From Oribacterium sp. KHPX15 (GTDB lineage: Bacteria > Bacillota > Clostridia > Lachnospirales > Lachnospiraceae): DNA of 64,000 nt. The stretch covers positions 33,202 through 97,201 of the forward strand of contig NZ_FNRG01000015.1 in the NCBI RefSeq assembly GCF_900107835.1, given 5' to 3'. Positions 8,644-17,531 of the stretch are shown here, piece by piece. Below the pieces are notes generated by a model. It was not told the origin of the DNA and searched no databases. It saw only the letters and a list, made by a program, of their open reading frames with translations. Made by a program: the position numbers and the translations under genes. Every line of letters begins with the position of its first letter. Position 1 is the stretch's first letter.

Positions 8644-9657
8644 ATGGCAGATTTAACCGGAAGAGATTTTCTAAAGCTTCTTGACTATTCACCGGAGGAG
8701 ATAAATTATCTTCTCGATATTGCAGCGCGTTTAAAGGCTGAAAAAAAGGCAGGTCCGGTAAACGGACAGCCGATGCATAAGACAAGCTTTGAGGGAAAGA
8801 ATATTGCATTGATCTTTGAGAAGGATTCCACCAGAACCAGATGTTCCTTTGAAGTTGCGGCTTCAGATCTCGGAATGGGATCTACTTATCTGGGCCCCAC
8901 CGGTTCACAGATAGGAAAAAAGGAATCTATTGCAGATACAGCCAGAGTTCTGTCAAGAATGTATGATGGAATCGAGTACCGTGGCTTTGATCAGAGTATC
9001 GTGGAGGAACTTGCAAAGTACAGTGATGTTCCGGTTTGGAACGGACTTACCAATGAATTCCACCCGACTCAGATGCTTGCGGATATGCTCACCATACGTG
9101 AGCACAAAGGAGAGCTCAAGGGATTGAAGCTGGTTTATATGGGTGATGCCAGATACAATATGGGAGATTCCTATATGGTAACCTGTGCAAAGCTTGGAAT
9201 GCATTTCGTAGCCTGTGCTCCCGAAGAGTACTGGCCTAACAAGGAACTTATAGAGACCTGCAGAGAGATAGCATCAAAGAACGGGGCAGTGCTTGAGTTC
9301 ACAGAAGACGTTAAAACGGCATGTACAGATGCTGATGTTATATGCACGGACGTATGGGTATCCATGGGCGAGTCGGATGAAGTTTGGGAAAAGAGAATAC
9401 ATGATCTCAGTCCATATCAGGTTAATGCAAAGGCATTTTCCTATGCAAAGAAAGATGCTGTATTCCTTCATTGTCTGCCATCGTTCCATGATACAAATAC
9501 AAAGATCGGTAAGGATATTTATGAGAAATACGGTCTTAAGGAAATGGAAGTGACAAACGAAGTCTTTGAGTCAGACCACAGCGTGGTTTTTGACGAGGCA
9601 GAAAACCGTATGCATACTATCAAAGCAGTTATTTACACTACACTTGGCGGAAAGTAA
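8644..9657 (+). CDS. argF: Ornithine carbamoyltransferase
   Basis: The 337-residue enzyme makes citrulline from ornithine and carbamoyl phosphate, either in arginine synthesis or, in reverse, in the arginine deiminase route. All signature motifs are present: carbamoyl-phosphate site STRTR at ~62-66, FHPTQ at ~139-143, and the ornithine-site HCLP at ~276-279. The ATG follows GGGGAGG. No other arg or arc gene is nearby, so a biosynthetic (argF) or catabolic (arcB) role cannot be decided from context. A small membrane protein gene begins 9 nt downstream and is probably co-transcribed. Confidence 0.93.
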   Translation: MADLTGRDFLKLLDYSPEEINYLLDIAARLKAEKKAGPVNGQPMHKTSFEGKNIALIFEKDSTRTRCSFEVAASDLGMGSTYLGPTGSQIGKKESIADTARVLSRMYDGIEYRGFDQSIVEELAKYSDVPVWNGLTNEFHPTQMLADMLTIREHKGELKGLKLVYMGDARYNMGDSYMVTCAKLGMHFVACAPEEYWPNKELIETCREIASKNGAVLEFTEDVKTACTDADVICTDVWVSMGESDEVWEKRIHDLSPYQVNAKAFSYAKKDAVFLHCLPSFHDTNTKIGKDIYEKYGLKEMEVTNEVFESDHSVVFDEAENRMHTIKAVIYTTLGGK

Positions 9658-9666
9658 GAGGTGCAG

Positions 9667-9972
9667 ATGGCAAAAATAAATACTGTATCAAGAGGTACTG
9701 CAAAGAATATCGATCTCATACATATCGTTCTTGGGATAGTGATCGTTGTTATGTCAGTTATGGCTTTCACAAATCCTGTCGATAATATGGTATTGTTTCC
9801 TTTGATATTTTTTGCTGCGGCCGCACTTAAGATAATTTGCGGAGTTACGGTAGTTTCAAGATATGATACCGAACATGACAAGAAGCAGCGTTTTCGTGGT
9901 TCGCTTCAGATTGTCGCGGGAATGATCATTTTTGGAATAGGAATCATTTCGGCAGTATCTATTTGGTTTTAA
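9667..9972 (+). CDS. Uncharacterised small membrane protein, three helices
   Basis: The 101-residue protein has three predicted membrane segments at about 15-35, 42-62 and 80-101, with a short positively charged loop (YDTEHDKKQRFRG) before the last. ATG 9667 follows GAGG, which overlaps the argF stop region. I do not recognise a named family; similar small multi-helix proteins are common in Lachnospiraceae. Its tight coupling to argF is the only functional clue, and it is weak. Confidence 0.6.
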   Translation: MAKINTVSRGTAKNIDLIHIVLGIVIVVMSVMAFTNPVDNMVLFPLIFFAAAALKIICGVTVVSRYDTEHDKKQRFRGSLQIVAGMIIFGIGIISAVSIWF

Positions 9973-10026
9973 ACAGAATAATGATCAAAGGATTTTCGGA
10001 TGTTTAAACCATAAAAAGGAGTAAAG

Positions 10027-11235
10027 ATGGCTAATAAAAAGGGTGTTGGTGAAAATGCTTCAAAGGCTTCTGACAAGAAGGAGCTTAGCAAAGAGGAACT
10101 TGTAAAAAAGATAGAGCTGCTGTGTAAAAAGGGCAAGAGCAATAAAAACTCAATCGATCAGTCCGACATAAATGAGATGTTCGCATCAGATGATATAACT
10201 GAGGAACAGATGGAGAATATCGGTCGTCTCATAGAAAACCGTGGCATCGAGATCAATCCAATCGTTGATGAATCTGTTTTGAAGGGAATGGAAACAGGAG
10301 TTCTTCTCGGTGATGCAGATGATGATATCGAACCCATAGATGATGAGCTTGAAAAAGAAGAAGAGGAAAATGTAGATCTGGATGCTGTCAATCTGCTTGA
10401 AGGTATAGGTACTGAAGATCCTGTACGTATGTATCTCAAGGAAATCGGAACAGTTCCGCTTCTTACGGCTGAGGAAGAGTATAGTCTTGCTACGCGTAAG
10501 GCTAACGGAGATGAGGATGCAAAGCAGCGTCTTATCGAGGCAAACCTTCGTCTGGTGGTATCCATTGCAAAGAGATATACAGGCAGAGGCATGAGCTTCC
10601 TGGATCTGGTTCAGGAAGGAAATCTGGGACTTATCAAGGGTGTTGAGAAGTTTGATCCGGAAAAAGGTTTTAAATTGTCTACATATGCAACCTGGTGGAT
10701 CAGACAGTCTGTAACCAGAGCTTTAGCGGATCAGGCCAGAACTATCCGTGTGCCGGTTCACATGGTAGAGACAATAAACAAGATGTCAAAGATGCAGCGT
10801 AAACTTACACTGGAACTTGGATACGAGCCAAGTGTTAAGGAGCTTGCAGAGCATCTTGATATGACTGAGGAGAAGGTTCAGGAGATCATGCAAATCGCCA
10901 GAGAACCGGCTTCTCTTGAGACACCTATTGGTGAAGAGGATGACTCAAATCTCGGAGATTTTGTTGCAGATTCCAATATCGTATCTCCTGAGGGAAATGT
11001 TGAATCCGTAATGCTGAGAGAGCATATCGATTCACTTCTCGAGGACCTCAAAGAACGTGAACGTCAGGTTATAGTCCTCAGATTCGGACTTGAGGACGGT
11101 CATCCGAGAACTCTGGAAGAGGTAGGCAAGGAGTTCAATGTTACCCGTGAGCGTATCCGTCAGATCGAGGCGAAGGCTCTTCGTAAACTCAGGAATCCTG
11201 TCCGTTCAAAGCGGATCAGAGATTTCCTTCAGTGA
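10027..11235 (+). CDS. rpoD: Primary RNA polymerase sigma factor
   Basis: The 402-residue protein is the housekeeping sigma-70 factor. An N-terminal region 1.1-like acidic segment (~20-110) precedes region 1.2 ([17 protein letters not shown]), the core regions 2.1-2.4 ([29 protein letters not shown]... and [18 protein letters not shown]), region 3 and the region 4 helix-turn-helix near [17 protein letters not shown]. The ATG is preceded by AAAGGAG. The usual upstream neighbour dnaG is absent here; the gene stands alone and ends at a long palindromic repeat that may act as its terminator. Confidence 0.96.
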   Translation: MANKKGVGENASKASDKKELSKEELVKKIELLCKKGKSNKNSIDQSDINEMFASDDITEEQMENIGRLIENRGIEINPIVDESVLKGMETGVLLGDADDDIEPIDDELEKEEEENVDLDAVNLLEGIGTEDPVRMYLKEIGTVPLLTAEEEYSLATRKANGDEDAKQRLIEANLRLVVSIAKRYTGRGMSFLDLVQEGNLGLIKGVEKFDPEKGFKLSTYATWWIRQSVTRALADQARTIRVPVHMVETINKMSKMQRKLTLELGYEPSVKELAEHLDMTEEKVQEIMQIAREPASLETPIGEEDDSNLGDFVADSNIVSPEGNVESVMLREHIDSLLEDLKERERQVIVLRFGLEDGHPRTLEEVGKEFNVTRERIRQIEAKALRKLRNPVRSKRIRDFLQ

Positions 11236-11297
11236 TAAATGATTTGATTGTTAAAGACAGGTAGCCGGCTTTGATGCCGGCTATCTTTTTCACATGG

Positions 11298-11345
11298 TAT
11301 CCACCGGGGACGGTTCTCGCCGGCGAGAACCGTCCCCGGTGGATA
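11298..11345. repeat. 48-bp perfect palindrome, GC-rich repeat family copy 1
   Basis: A perfectly self-complementary 48-bp sequence with core TTCTCGCCGGCGAGAA and arms reading ATCCACCGGGGACGG. It lies between rpoD and queH. The core TTCTCRCYGGYGAGAA recurs at 12666-12717 and 28192-28231, always in an intergenic hairpin. It resembles the GGGGACGGTTCT-type REP-like repeats seen in many Firmicutes. It may also stop transcription, though no T-run follows. Confidence 0.85.
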
Positions 11346-11379
11346 AATCCGAATAAATATGAGTTGTGAAAGGAAGATA

Positions 11380-12138
11380 ATGGAGTATATAAAGCCGGAA
11401 CCAAATACAAAAAATTATAAAATGCTTTTGGACAAGATCATTGAGTCATGGCAGAAGGATCCTGAAAAAAAGGGGAGAAGGCCAAGACTGCTCCTTCATA
11501 GCTGCTGTGCGCCTTGTTCCAGCGCTGTTCTGGATCATATGTGCAAATATTTTGACATTACCCTTTTTTACTATAATCCCAATATTTCTACAAAAACGGA
11601 GTTCGAACACAGAGTATCTGAGCTGAAAAGACTCACACATGAGATGGGGATAGACATGGAAAGGACTGATGAAGACGGAAATATGCTGGGAAAAGTTTCC
11701 GTGGTGGTTCCTGAGTATGATCATAAGGAATTCCTGGAAATCGCCCGGGGACACGAAAAAGATCCGGAACGCGGAGAGAGATGCCACCTGTGTTATCGTC
11801 AGAGACTGGAGAAAACCGCAGCATATATGGATGCCGTAAGAGATGGTGCCGAGTCCGGTAATGAATCCGGTGAAATGCCCTATGATTATTTCTGTACAAC
11901 CCTTACTATTTCTCCGATGAAATCAGCGGAGATCCTTAACAGGATTGGTGAAGAGGTGGGTACAAACCATGGAGAAGCATTTCTTCCTTCGGATTTCAAA
12001 AAAAATGGTGGATATCAAAAGTCCATCGAACTGTCCCGGGAGTATGATCTATACAGGCAGGATTTCTGCGGCTGTGAATTTTCCAAAGCTGCCAGCGAAA
12101 AAGAACGGGAAGAACGTATGGCGTTTAGAGATAAATAG
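11380..12138 (+). CDS. queH: Epoxyqueuosine reductase QueH
   Basis: The 252-residue iron-sulfur enzyme carries out the last step of queuosine synthesis on tRNA, reducing epoxyqueuosine, and is not homologous to the cobalamin-dependent QueG. Cysteines expected for metal binding are present in HSCCAPC (~40-46), CHLCYRQRL and DFCGCEFS, with the conserved TTLTISPMKS and FLPSDFKKNGGY blocks. ATG 11380 follows AAAGGAAG; an in-frame ATG at 11359 lacks a good ribosome site. No other queuosine gene is adjacent. The protein ends in a charged tail. Confidence 0.9.
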   Translation: MEYIKPEPNTKNYKMLLDKIIESWQKDPEKKGRRPRLLLHSCCAPCSSAVLDHMCKYFDITLFYYNPNISTKTEFEHRVSELKRLTHEMGIDMERTDEDGNMLGKVSVVVPEYDHKEFLEIARGHEKDPERGERCHLCYRQRLEKTAAYMDAVRDGAESGNESGEMPYDYFCTTLTISPMKSAEILNRIGEEVGTNHGEAFLPSDFKKNGGYQKSIELSREYDLYRQDFCGCEFSKAASEKEREERMAFRDK

Positions 12139-12206
12139 AGTTATAATCAACCCGTTAAATTTATTTCTTTTACCCGAAATAATAATTTTTAGGAAGAGGA
12201 TTACAA

Positions 12207-12503
12207 ATGGTATCAGGAGAAGTAACCGTAGTTAATGAGTCAGGATTACATCTTAGACCTGCAGGAGTTTTGACACAGACCAGTATAAAGTATAAGAGTA
12301 ATATCTACTTATACAATGGCGATCGCAAGATAGTTGCCAAGTCTGTTCTTAACGTAATGGCTGCAGGAGTCAAGCAGGGCGCACACTTAAGAGTAGAGTG
12401 TGAAGGACCTGATGAGGAAGAAGCTCTGGAAGCAATTATAAATGCTATTTCTTCGGGGTTGGGCGAAGGAACAGAGTTTAACAGTGAGGATAGAGTATTT
12501 TGA
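12207..12503 (+). CDS. ptsH: HPr-family phosphocarrier protein
   Basis: The 98-residue protein has the HPr fold with both regulatory positions: His15 in SGLHLRPAG, phosphorylated by enzyme I for sugar transport, and Ser46 in AKSVLNVMAAG, the HPr kinase target in Firmicutes. The presence of His15 argues against the regulatory paralogue Crh. The gene is followed by a terminator hairpin and stands alone without ptsI. The ATG is preceded by AGGAAGAGG. Confidence 0.92.
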   Translation: MVSGEVTVVNESGLHLRPAGVLTQTSIKYKSNIYLYNGDRKIVAKSVLNVMAAGVKQGAHLRVECEGPDEEEALEAIINAISSGLGEGTEFNSEDRVF

Positions 12504-12627
12504 GAGATTTCATCAGATGATTCTGATGTTATAGATAGATTAGACTGAAGTTTTTTTAAAATGAATATTGGTTAGTGAGCGGATGACTGACACTTTGTAA
12601 GGGGTGCGGCTGTCTGATTTGCAAAAG

Positions 12628-12664
12628 CGCGGTCGGGAGGAGACTCCCGGCCGCGTTCTATTTA
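12628..12664 (+). terminator. Terminator-like hairpin after ptsH
   Basis: A 12-bp GC-rich stem (CGCGGTCGGGAG / CTCCCGGCCGCG, one G-T pair) with a GAGA loop is followed by a modest TTCTATTT tail. Its position 125 nt after ptsH fits termination. Confidence 0.65.
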
Positions 12665-12665
12665 G

Positions 12666-12717
12666 AAGAGCCATTGTGGACGGTTCTCACCGGCGAGAAC
12701 CGTCCACAATGGCTCTT
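12666..12717. repeat. 52-bp near-perfect palindrome, GC-rich repeat family copy 2
   Basis: Two 26-nt arms match except for one base pair, with core TTCTCACCGGCGAGAA. The inner 16-mer and the flanking GGACGG are shared with the copy at 11298, but the outer arms are different (AAGAGCCATTGT). It sits between convergent ptsH and mrp. The single mismatch would be a U-G pair in a transcript of the minus strand. Confidence 0.85.
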
Positions 12718-12727
12718 GGATCGTTAT

Positions 12728-13588
12728 TTATATTGCTTCAATTGCTTTTATTGCTTCTTTCATTTCAGGAAGGTCGATGGCCTCAACAGCACCGGCATCC
12801 ATATATGCTGAATTTTTGGGATCCATAGGAAGCTTTGCGAGAACTTTGAGACCGTGCTCTGCAGCAACTTCATCTATATGGCTCTCACCGAAAACGTGTA
12901 TTTCTTCGCCGCAGTGAGGGCATTTTAAGTAGGACATATTCTCGATGAGACCCACGATAGGAACATTCATCTTTGCAGCCATATTAACTGCCTTTGTAAC
13001 GATCATGGATACAAGCTCCTGAGGAGATGTTACAATGATGATTCCGTCAATAGGAAGAGACTGGAATACTGTAAGAGGTACATCACCTGTTCCGGGCGGC
13101 ATATCTACGAACATGAACTCGATATCCTTCCAGTTGACTTCAGACCAGAACTGTTTAACAGCCTGAGCTATAAGAGAACCTCTCCAGATGATGGGATCGG
13201 TTTCGTTTTCAAGAAGAAGGTTAGCGGAGATGATCTCGATTCCGTTTGCTGACTTGTCAGGAATCATAAGCTTTCCGTCTATGGTCATACCTACTCCGTC
13301 ATTTGATAATCCGAAGGCTTTCGGAATAGATGGGCCGGTAATGTCCGCATCAAGTATTGCGGTTTTATAACCGTCCTTATTTGTGCCGGAAGCAAGAAGA
13401 GAGGTTACGGTTGACTTGCCGACTCCGCCTTTTCCGGAAACTATTCCGATAACTTTCTTTACACTGCAGCCTTCTGCAAGCTTTGCTTTGAAGTCAGGTG
13501 TGCCACCGTTACGAGAGGGACAATCCGTTCCGCAGGAGCTGCAGTTGGAATTGCAGGATCCCGGTGTCTGGTTTTCTAATTCTGCCAT
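12728..13588 (-). CDS. Mrp/NBP35-family iron-sulfur carrier ATPase
   Basis: The 286-residue P-loop protein belongs to the Mrp/ApbC/NBP35 group, which carries and transfers iron-sulfur clusters in the cytosol. The N-terminus has a Cys cluster (CNSNCSSCGTDC) like eukaryotic NBP35, followed by the deviant Walker A SGKGGVGKST at ~51-60, the switch DADITGPS, and the C-terminal CPHC metal motif near residue 222. The start is supported by AAAGGAG upstream on the minus strand. It is monocistronic, with a palindrome between it and ptsH. Confidence 0.9.
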   Translation of the reverse strand: MAELENQTPGSCNSNCSSCGTDCPSRNGGTPDFKAKLAEGCSVKKVIGIVSGKGGVGKSTVTSLLASGTNKDGYKTAILDADITGPSIPKAFGLSNDGVGMTIDGKLMIPDKSANGIEIISANLLLENETDPIIWRGSLIAQAVKQFWSEVNWKDIEFMFVDMPPGTGDVPLTVFQSLPIDGIIIVTSPQELVSMIVTKAVNMAAKMNVPIVGLIENMSYLKCPHCGEEIHVFGESHIDEVAAEHGLKVLAKLPMDPKNSAYMDAGAVEAIDLPEMKEAIKAIEAI

Positions 13589-13693
13589 ATATATTAACTC
13601 CTTTCGGCACCAGTTTACTTAGTGTTCATCGGTGCTTTTGAATCATTAGCGTAATCAGTTCTGACAGCGCTTAATATAGGATTTTACCATAGA

Positions 13694-13725
13694 AAAAGAC
13701 CATCGTCCATGAAACGATGGTCTTT
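13694..13725 (-). terminator. Intrinsic terminator of the lysR gene
   Basis: A 12-bp perfect stem (AAAGACCATCGT / ACGATGGTCTTT) with a 7-nt loop is followed on the minus strand by a T-run. It lies 90 nt beyond the lysR stop and upstream of mrp. Confidence 0.8.
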
Positions 13726-13814
13726 AGATTGTATTAAATGATATAAGTGTTATGGATTTTACAGTCCTGTTCAAAGCCTTTCGAAAGAATCCTATGGCTT
13801 TATGTGAATGATCG

Positions 13815-14699
13815 TTAATCCAGAATACTAAGGAATGCATCCAGAGATTTTGAAGTATTTCCTGAATTGAATACAAATCCGATGTTTCTGGAAGGAATCG
13901 GAAGCTGGAGAGGAATCTCCACAAGTGAACCTTCATCAAGCTCCTTCTGTACAAATTCACGTACAACACAGCTTACACCGATGCCGATTTTTGCAAACTC
14001 GATAAGGAGATCCATAGTAGTTACTTCGAGGATCTGAGCCGGATCAATGTTCATGGCCTTAAAGTAGTCATCGATATGGCGTCTTGTCATATTATTCTGA
14101 TCCAGCAGCATGAGGTTTGCTTCTTCAAATACATTAAAATCGGGTCCGCAGATGGATCTCAAATTCTCCATATATCCCGGAGTAGCAACAAATACGTCAT
14201 GAATCTGTCTTGAGTTAACAAAACGGATTTCCGGACGTCTGCTCTTAGGCTCTGCTGTAAGACCTACGTCTATCTTTTTAGCCTCAATGAGGTTAAGAGT
14301 CTGGGCAGTGGCCTGTGTGTTGATGGATACACGGATATTTGGAAACTGCTCCATAAATTTCTGCAGATAGGGGAGAAGGATGTAACGGCAAAGAGTTGTG
14401 GAAACGCCAAGCTGGATATGTCCAATGTTGAATTCCTTCATTCGCTTGAGCTCAACTTCTGCGTTATTGATATTATCAAAGGCATCCTTTATGTATTTAT
14501 AGAGGATCTGACCTTCTTCGGTTAAGGTGACACCTCTTGAATTACGGTTAAATAACTTGGTATCCAATCCGTCTTCAAGCTTGACTATTGACTTTGAAAT
14601 TGCCGGCTGTGAAATGTAAAGTTTCTTTGCTGCTTTGGAAATGTTTCCGCAAGTTGCAACTTCGTAGAATATTTTGTAGCCTGATAAATTCTGATCCAT
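13815..14699 (-). CDS. LysR-family transcriptional regulator
   Basis: The 294-residue regulator has an N-terminal winged helix-turn-helix (YKIFYEVATCGNISKAAKKLYISQPAISKSI at ~8-38, written in two halves in most alignments) and a C-terminal periplasmic-binding-like effector domain (~90-290). I place the start at 14699, where AGAAGG lies 8 nt upstream; the frame stays open further but lacks a ribosome site. The gene is divergent from the first dehydratase pair, the usual geometry for a LysR regulator and its target, so I infer control of one or both aconitase-family pairs. The effector is unknown. Confidence 0.9.
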   Translation of the reverse strand: MDQNLSGYKIFYEVATCGNISKAAKKLYISQPAISKSIVKLEDGLDTKLFNRNSRGVTLTEEGQILYKYIKDAFDNINNAEVELKRMKEFNIGHIQLGVSTTLCRYILLPYLQKFMEQFPNIRVSINTQATAQTLNLIEAKKIDVGLTAEPKSRRPEIRFVNSRQIHDVFVATPGYMENLRSICGPDFNVFEEANLMLLDQNNMTRRHIDDYFKAMNIDPAQILEVTTMDLLIEFAKIGIGVSCVVREFVQKELDEGSLVEIPLQLPIPSRNIGFVFNSGNTSKSLDAFLSILD

Positions 14700-15075
14700 C
14701 TGATGTACCTTCTTTCCTTGGGAGCATATGTCTACAATCCTAGCTAATGAATCTTTGAAGAGATGTCGATATTCCTCTTGCAAATCAAATTTATGAGTAC
14801 TATAACATATCTTCACGCCATAACACAAGATTATTTATGATAGATATTAGTATAACTTTTGAATGTTTTGGAGAAAAAACCACGAAAGAAAATAACTAAA
14901 AAGCATAATACACATCAAAAACATATATTAGAATTATAGAAAGGCTGATGTTATAGTTGATTTAAAAGAATGCGCGGTAAACAATCATATATAGGAGCTG
15001 ATCAGATCTGCATCTGTATGTCAGAGATAAACGGCGAAAAACATGCATTTATAGATGAGGAGGAGAAAAACCAGT
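14700..15075. promoter_or_regulatory. Divergent intergenic region between lysR and the dehydratase genes
   Basis: This 376-bp gap is AT-rich and must hold the promoters of both directions. I see no T-box, no tRNA-like element and no strong sigma-A pair that I would defend. The last part holds one copy of the 62-nt repeated element (14997-15058). Two TTATAG direct repeats near 14935-14960 could be part of a regulator site, but this is a guess. Confidence 0.4.
14997..15058 (+). repeat. 62-nt dispersed element, copy A
   Basis: This segment, starting GCTGATCAGATCTGC and ending TTATAGATGA, is 52/62 identical without gaps to 16842-16903 and clearly related to 42518-42580. A short stem around (AT)CTG...CAG(AT) with a shared loop ending CTGTATGT is visible. 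It lies directly before the first dehydratase gene. Confidence 0.75.
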
Positions 15076-15543
15076 ATGGGAAAAATTTTCAAATACGGAA
15101 AGGATGTAGATACCGACCAGATCATTGCGTCCCAGTATCTTTTGTATCCGACTATTGAAGAGATGAAAACACATACCTTTGAGTCTCTTGACGGAGATTT
15201 CATCAAAGAGGTGCAACCGGGAGATTTTATAGTTGCGGATGAGAATTTCGGATGCGGATCCTCAAGAGAGCAGGCACCGGCGGTGCTTAAGGCCTGTGGA
15301 ATAAAAGCAGTACTGGCAAAGTCATTTGCACGTATTTTCTATCGTAACTCCATAAATCTGGGTGTGCCGGTAATAGTTTGCAGCGATGTTTATGACCATG
15401 TTGAACGTGGGGATGAAATGGAACTCAATATGGAAGAGGGCTATGTTTCCGTTAACGGAGAGAAATATGCCTGCACCAGGGTTCCTTCATATATGAAGAA
15501 TATACTGGATCAGGGCGGACTTCTGGCATCACTGGAGGGATGA
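15076..15543 (+). CDS. Aconitase-superfamily dehydratase small subunit (LeuD-like), pair 1
   Basis: The 155-residue swivelling subunit belongs to the 3-isopropylmalate dehydratase/homoaconitase group of the compact (archaeal-like) type. It has the GKDVDTDQII motif, the substrate-specifying loop YLLYP at ~29-33, the ENFGCGSSREQAP block and the AKSFARIFYRNSINLG block. The YLLYP loop is closer to the YLVYT of a known archaeal isopropylmalate isomerase than to the YLRT of homoaconitases, so leucine synthesis is the best guess. ATG 15076 is preceded by GAGGAGG; an upstream in-frame ATG at 15055 overlaps that ribosome site. The large subunit gene starts 1 nt after the stop. Confidence 0.85.
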   Translation: MGKIFKYGKDVDTDQIIASQYLLYPTIEEMKTHTFESLDGDFIKEVQPGDFIVADENFGCGSSREQAPAVLKACGIKAVLAKSFARIFYRNSINLGVPVIVCSDVYDHVERGDEMELNMEEGYVSVNGEKYACTRVPSYMKNILDQGGLLASLEG

Positions 15544-15544
15544 T

Positions 15545-16792
15545 ATGGGAATGACTATAGCTGAAAAGATAATCGCAAGAGCAGCAAAAGCTTCGGAGGC
15601 TCATGCGGGCAATATATATGTGGTGGAGCTGGACCATCTCATGAGTAATGACGGAACCACTCATCTTACCATAGATATGTACAACAAGTTGAAGAATAAA
15701 CAAATATATGACAAGTCAAAGCTTGTATGGATAGTGGATCACAATGTTCCCTGCGACAGCCCAAAGACAGCGGCTTCACAGAAGAAAATGCGTGATTTTG
15801 CAAAGGAAAACGGCATTACCTTCCATGAGGGAGACGGAATCTGCCATGAGCTTATGATCGAGAAGTACATAAATCCCAAGGAGCTTATTTTTGGCGCGGA
15901 CAGCCATACCTGCTCCTATGGAGAGCTTGGAGCTTTCGGGACAGGCGTCGGATGTACAGACTATCTCTATGCAATGGTTACCGGAAAGTCATGGGTTCTC
16001 TGTCCCGAGACCTTACGGTTTAACTTCACGGGAGCTCTTCAGAACGGTGCCACCGCAAGGGATCTCATTCTCACCATCATCGGTCGTATCGGTGCCAATG
16101 GTGCTAACTACAAGGCTATGGAGTTTGCAGGTCCGGGTATGAAGAACCTTACCATGTCGGACAGAATCTGTATCTGCAATCTCTGTGTTGAGGCGGGGGC
16201 CAAGACAGCGCTCATGGAAGTTGACGATATCGCAAAGGCATATCTTAAAGAGCATGGCCGTGAGGCGGCAGACGGTTTCGTAAGTGATGAGGATGCTGTA
16301 TTTGAGAAGGTCTATGACATTGACCTTTCGGAGATAGTTCCGGTGGTTGCAAAGCCTCATTTTGTGGATAATGTTTCTCCCGTGTCAGAGGTGGAGGATG
16401 TTAAGATCAATGAAGCCTTCTTAGGTTCCTGCAATAACGGACGTATAGAGGATCTGAGACTGGGAGCTTCCATCATAAAAGGAAAGAAAGTGGCAGAGGG
16501 TGTGAGATTCCTGGTATCTCCCGCAAGCCGTGATGTTTATGACCGGGCTATGGCAGAGGGAATCATTGAGACCTTTATGGACGCAGGCGCCATCGTGGTA
16601 AATCCTAACTGCAGTGTCTGCTGGGGAAGCTGTCAGGGAGTTATCGGTGAAGGCGAGGTTCTCATCAGCACCGGAACCCGTAACTTTAAGGGAAGAGCCG
16701 GAGACAAGAATTCCTTTGTATATCTTGGATCGGCAGCTACTGTTACGGCATCTGCCATTGCGGGAAAGATAGCCAGGGCAGATAAGGTTTGA
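15545..16792 (+). CDS. Aconitase-superfamily dehydratase large subunit (LeuC-like), pair 1
   Basis: The 415-residue subunit carries the [4Fe-4S] cluster that binds and dehydrates the hydroxy-acid substrate. Cluster cysteines are in GSCNNG and in NCSVCWGSC near the C-terminus; the IVDHNVP, ADSHTCSYG and VSPASRDVY blocks are typical of the family. It starts 1 nt after the small subunit with GGAGGG upstream, so the pair is translated together. Compared with the second pair the middle of the protein is clearly different (GSCNNG rather than GSCTNG), which suggests ancient duplication and possibly different substrates. Isopropylmalate isomerisation is the leading assignment; citraconate or dimethylmalate are alternatives. 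Confidence 0.85.
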   Translation: MGMTIAEKIIARAAKASEAHAGNIYVVELDHLMSNDGTTHLTIDMYNKLKNKQIYDKSKLVWIVDHNVPCDSPKTAASQKKMRDFAKENGITFHEGDGICHELMIEKYINPKELIFGADSHTCSYGELGAFGTGVGCTDYLYAMVTGKSWVLCPETLRFNFTGALQNGATARDLILTIIGRIGANGANYKAMEFAGPGMKNLTMSDRICICNLCVEAGAKTALMEVDDIAKAYLKEHGREAADGFVSDEDAVFEKVYDIDLSEIVPVVAKPHFVDNVSPVSEVEDVKINEAFLGSCNNGRIEDLRLGASIIKGKKVAEGVRFLVSPASRDVYDRAMAEGIIETFMDAGAIVVNPNCSVCWGSCQGVIGEGEVLISTGTRNFKGRAGDKNSFVYLGSAATVTASAIAGKIARADKV

Positions 16793-16841
16793 AATATAAG
16801 GTTGTGATTTGACGAGGTATATAGTCAGACCTGTCTTCAGT

Positions 16842-16903
16842 GCTGATTATATCTGCTTCTGTATGTCAGATATAGACGGCTGAAAATATGCGCTTATAGA
16901 TGA
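16842..16903 (+). repeat. 62-nt dispersed element, copy B
   Basis: Copy B is 84% identical to copy A over 62 gap-free positions. Here the flanks of the hairpin are perfect (ATATCTG / CAGATAT around CTTCTGTATGT). It lies between the two dehydratase pairs, 127 nt before the second pair, whereas copy A is only 17 nt from its gene. Confidence 0.75.
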
Positions 16904-17030
16904 TATAAGGTTTTCTGACAGATTTGTATATAGTTTAGTTATGAATTGATATGGTTATCAAGGATTTGAATACCCGGGGTATAGGCGGTATCTCTGAATC
17001 CTGATTGCTATTAAAAAATGGAGGTTTTGA

Positions 17031-17522
17031 ATGGCTTCATTTACAGGGAAAGTTTTTATTCTCGGGGATGACATTGATACAGATATCATCATCCCAACAG
17101 AATATCTTGCATTGAAAACTATAGAGGATATGAGGCCCTACGGATTCTATCCTTTGAGACCGGAGCTGCCGTCTCTTATAAAACCCGGAGATATCATTGT
17201 TGCCGGAAATAATTTTGGCTGCGGTTCTTCAAGAGAGCAGGCACCGGAAGTCATAAAGGCATTGGGTGTGAGCTGTGTTATCGCAAAATCCTTTGCCAGA
17301 ATCTTCTATAGAAATTCCATCAATAACGGGCTGCTTCTTATAGAAAACAGCGATATACAGGACAAGATAAAAGAAGGTGATGAGCTTACCGTGAATCCGG
17401 GCCAGGATCTGGTTCTTAACGGGGAGTCCTACAAGATAGGCTCACTGCCGGAAAACCTTATGGATATCCTGAAGGAAGGCGGACTTGTAAACGCCATGAA
17501 GAAGAGAAATGGGGTTATATAA
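17031..17522 (+). CDS. Aconitase-superfamily dehydratase small subunit (LeuD-like), pair 2
   Basis: The 163-residue protein is a paralogue of the small subunit at 15076, with GDDIDTDIIIPTEY, a specificity loop of YLALK instead of YLLYP, then NNFGCGSSREQAP and AKSFARIFYRNSINNG. The loop change and an insertion after it (EDMRPYGFYPLRPEL) point to a different substrate, possibly one of the methylated malates, but sequence alone cannot settle this. The ATG is preceded by GGAGG. The large subunit gene starts 9 nt downstream. Confidence 0.85.
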   Translation: MASFTGKVFILGDDIDTDIIIPTEYLALKTIEDMRPYGFYPLRPELPSLIKPGDIIVAGNNFGCGSSREQAPEVIKALGVSCVIAKSFARIFYRNSINNGLLLIENSDIQDKIKEGDELTVNPGQDLVLNGESYKIGSLPENLMDILKEGGLVNAMKKRNGVI

Positions 17523-17531
17523 GGAGGAAGC

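Noticed and set aside
14700..15075. T-box leader for leucine genes
   Set aside because: No GGTGG(A)ACCGCG-type T-box sequence or specifier loop was found upstream of either dehydratase pair.
16923..17030. Attenuator leader peptide upstream of pair 2 (16-codon frame with three Ile)
   Set aside because: There is no ribosome site, no terminator-antiterminator pair, and three Ile are not enough to claim regulation.
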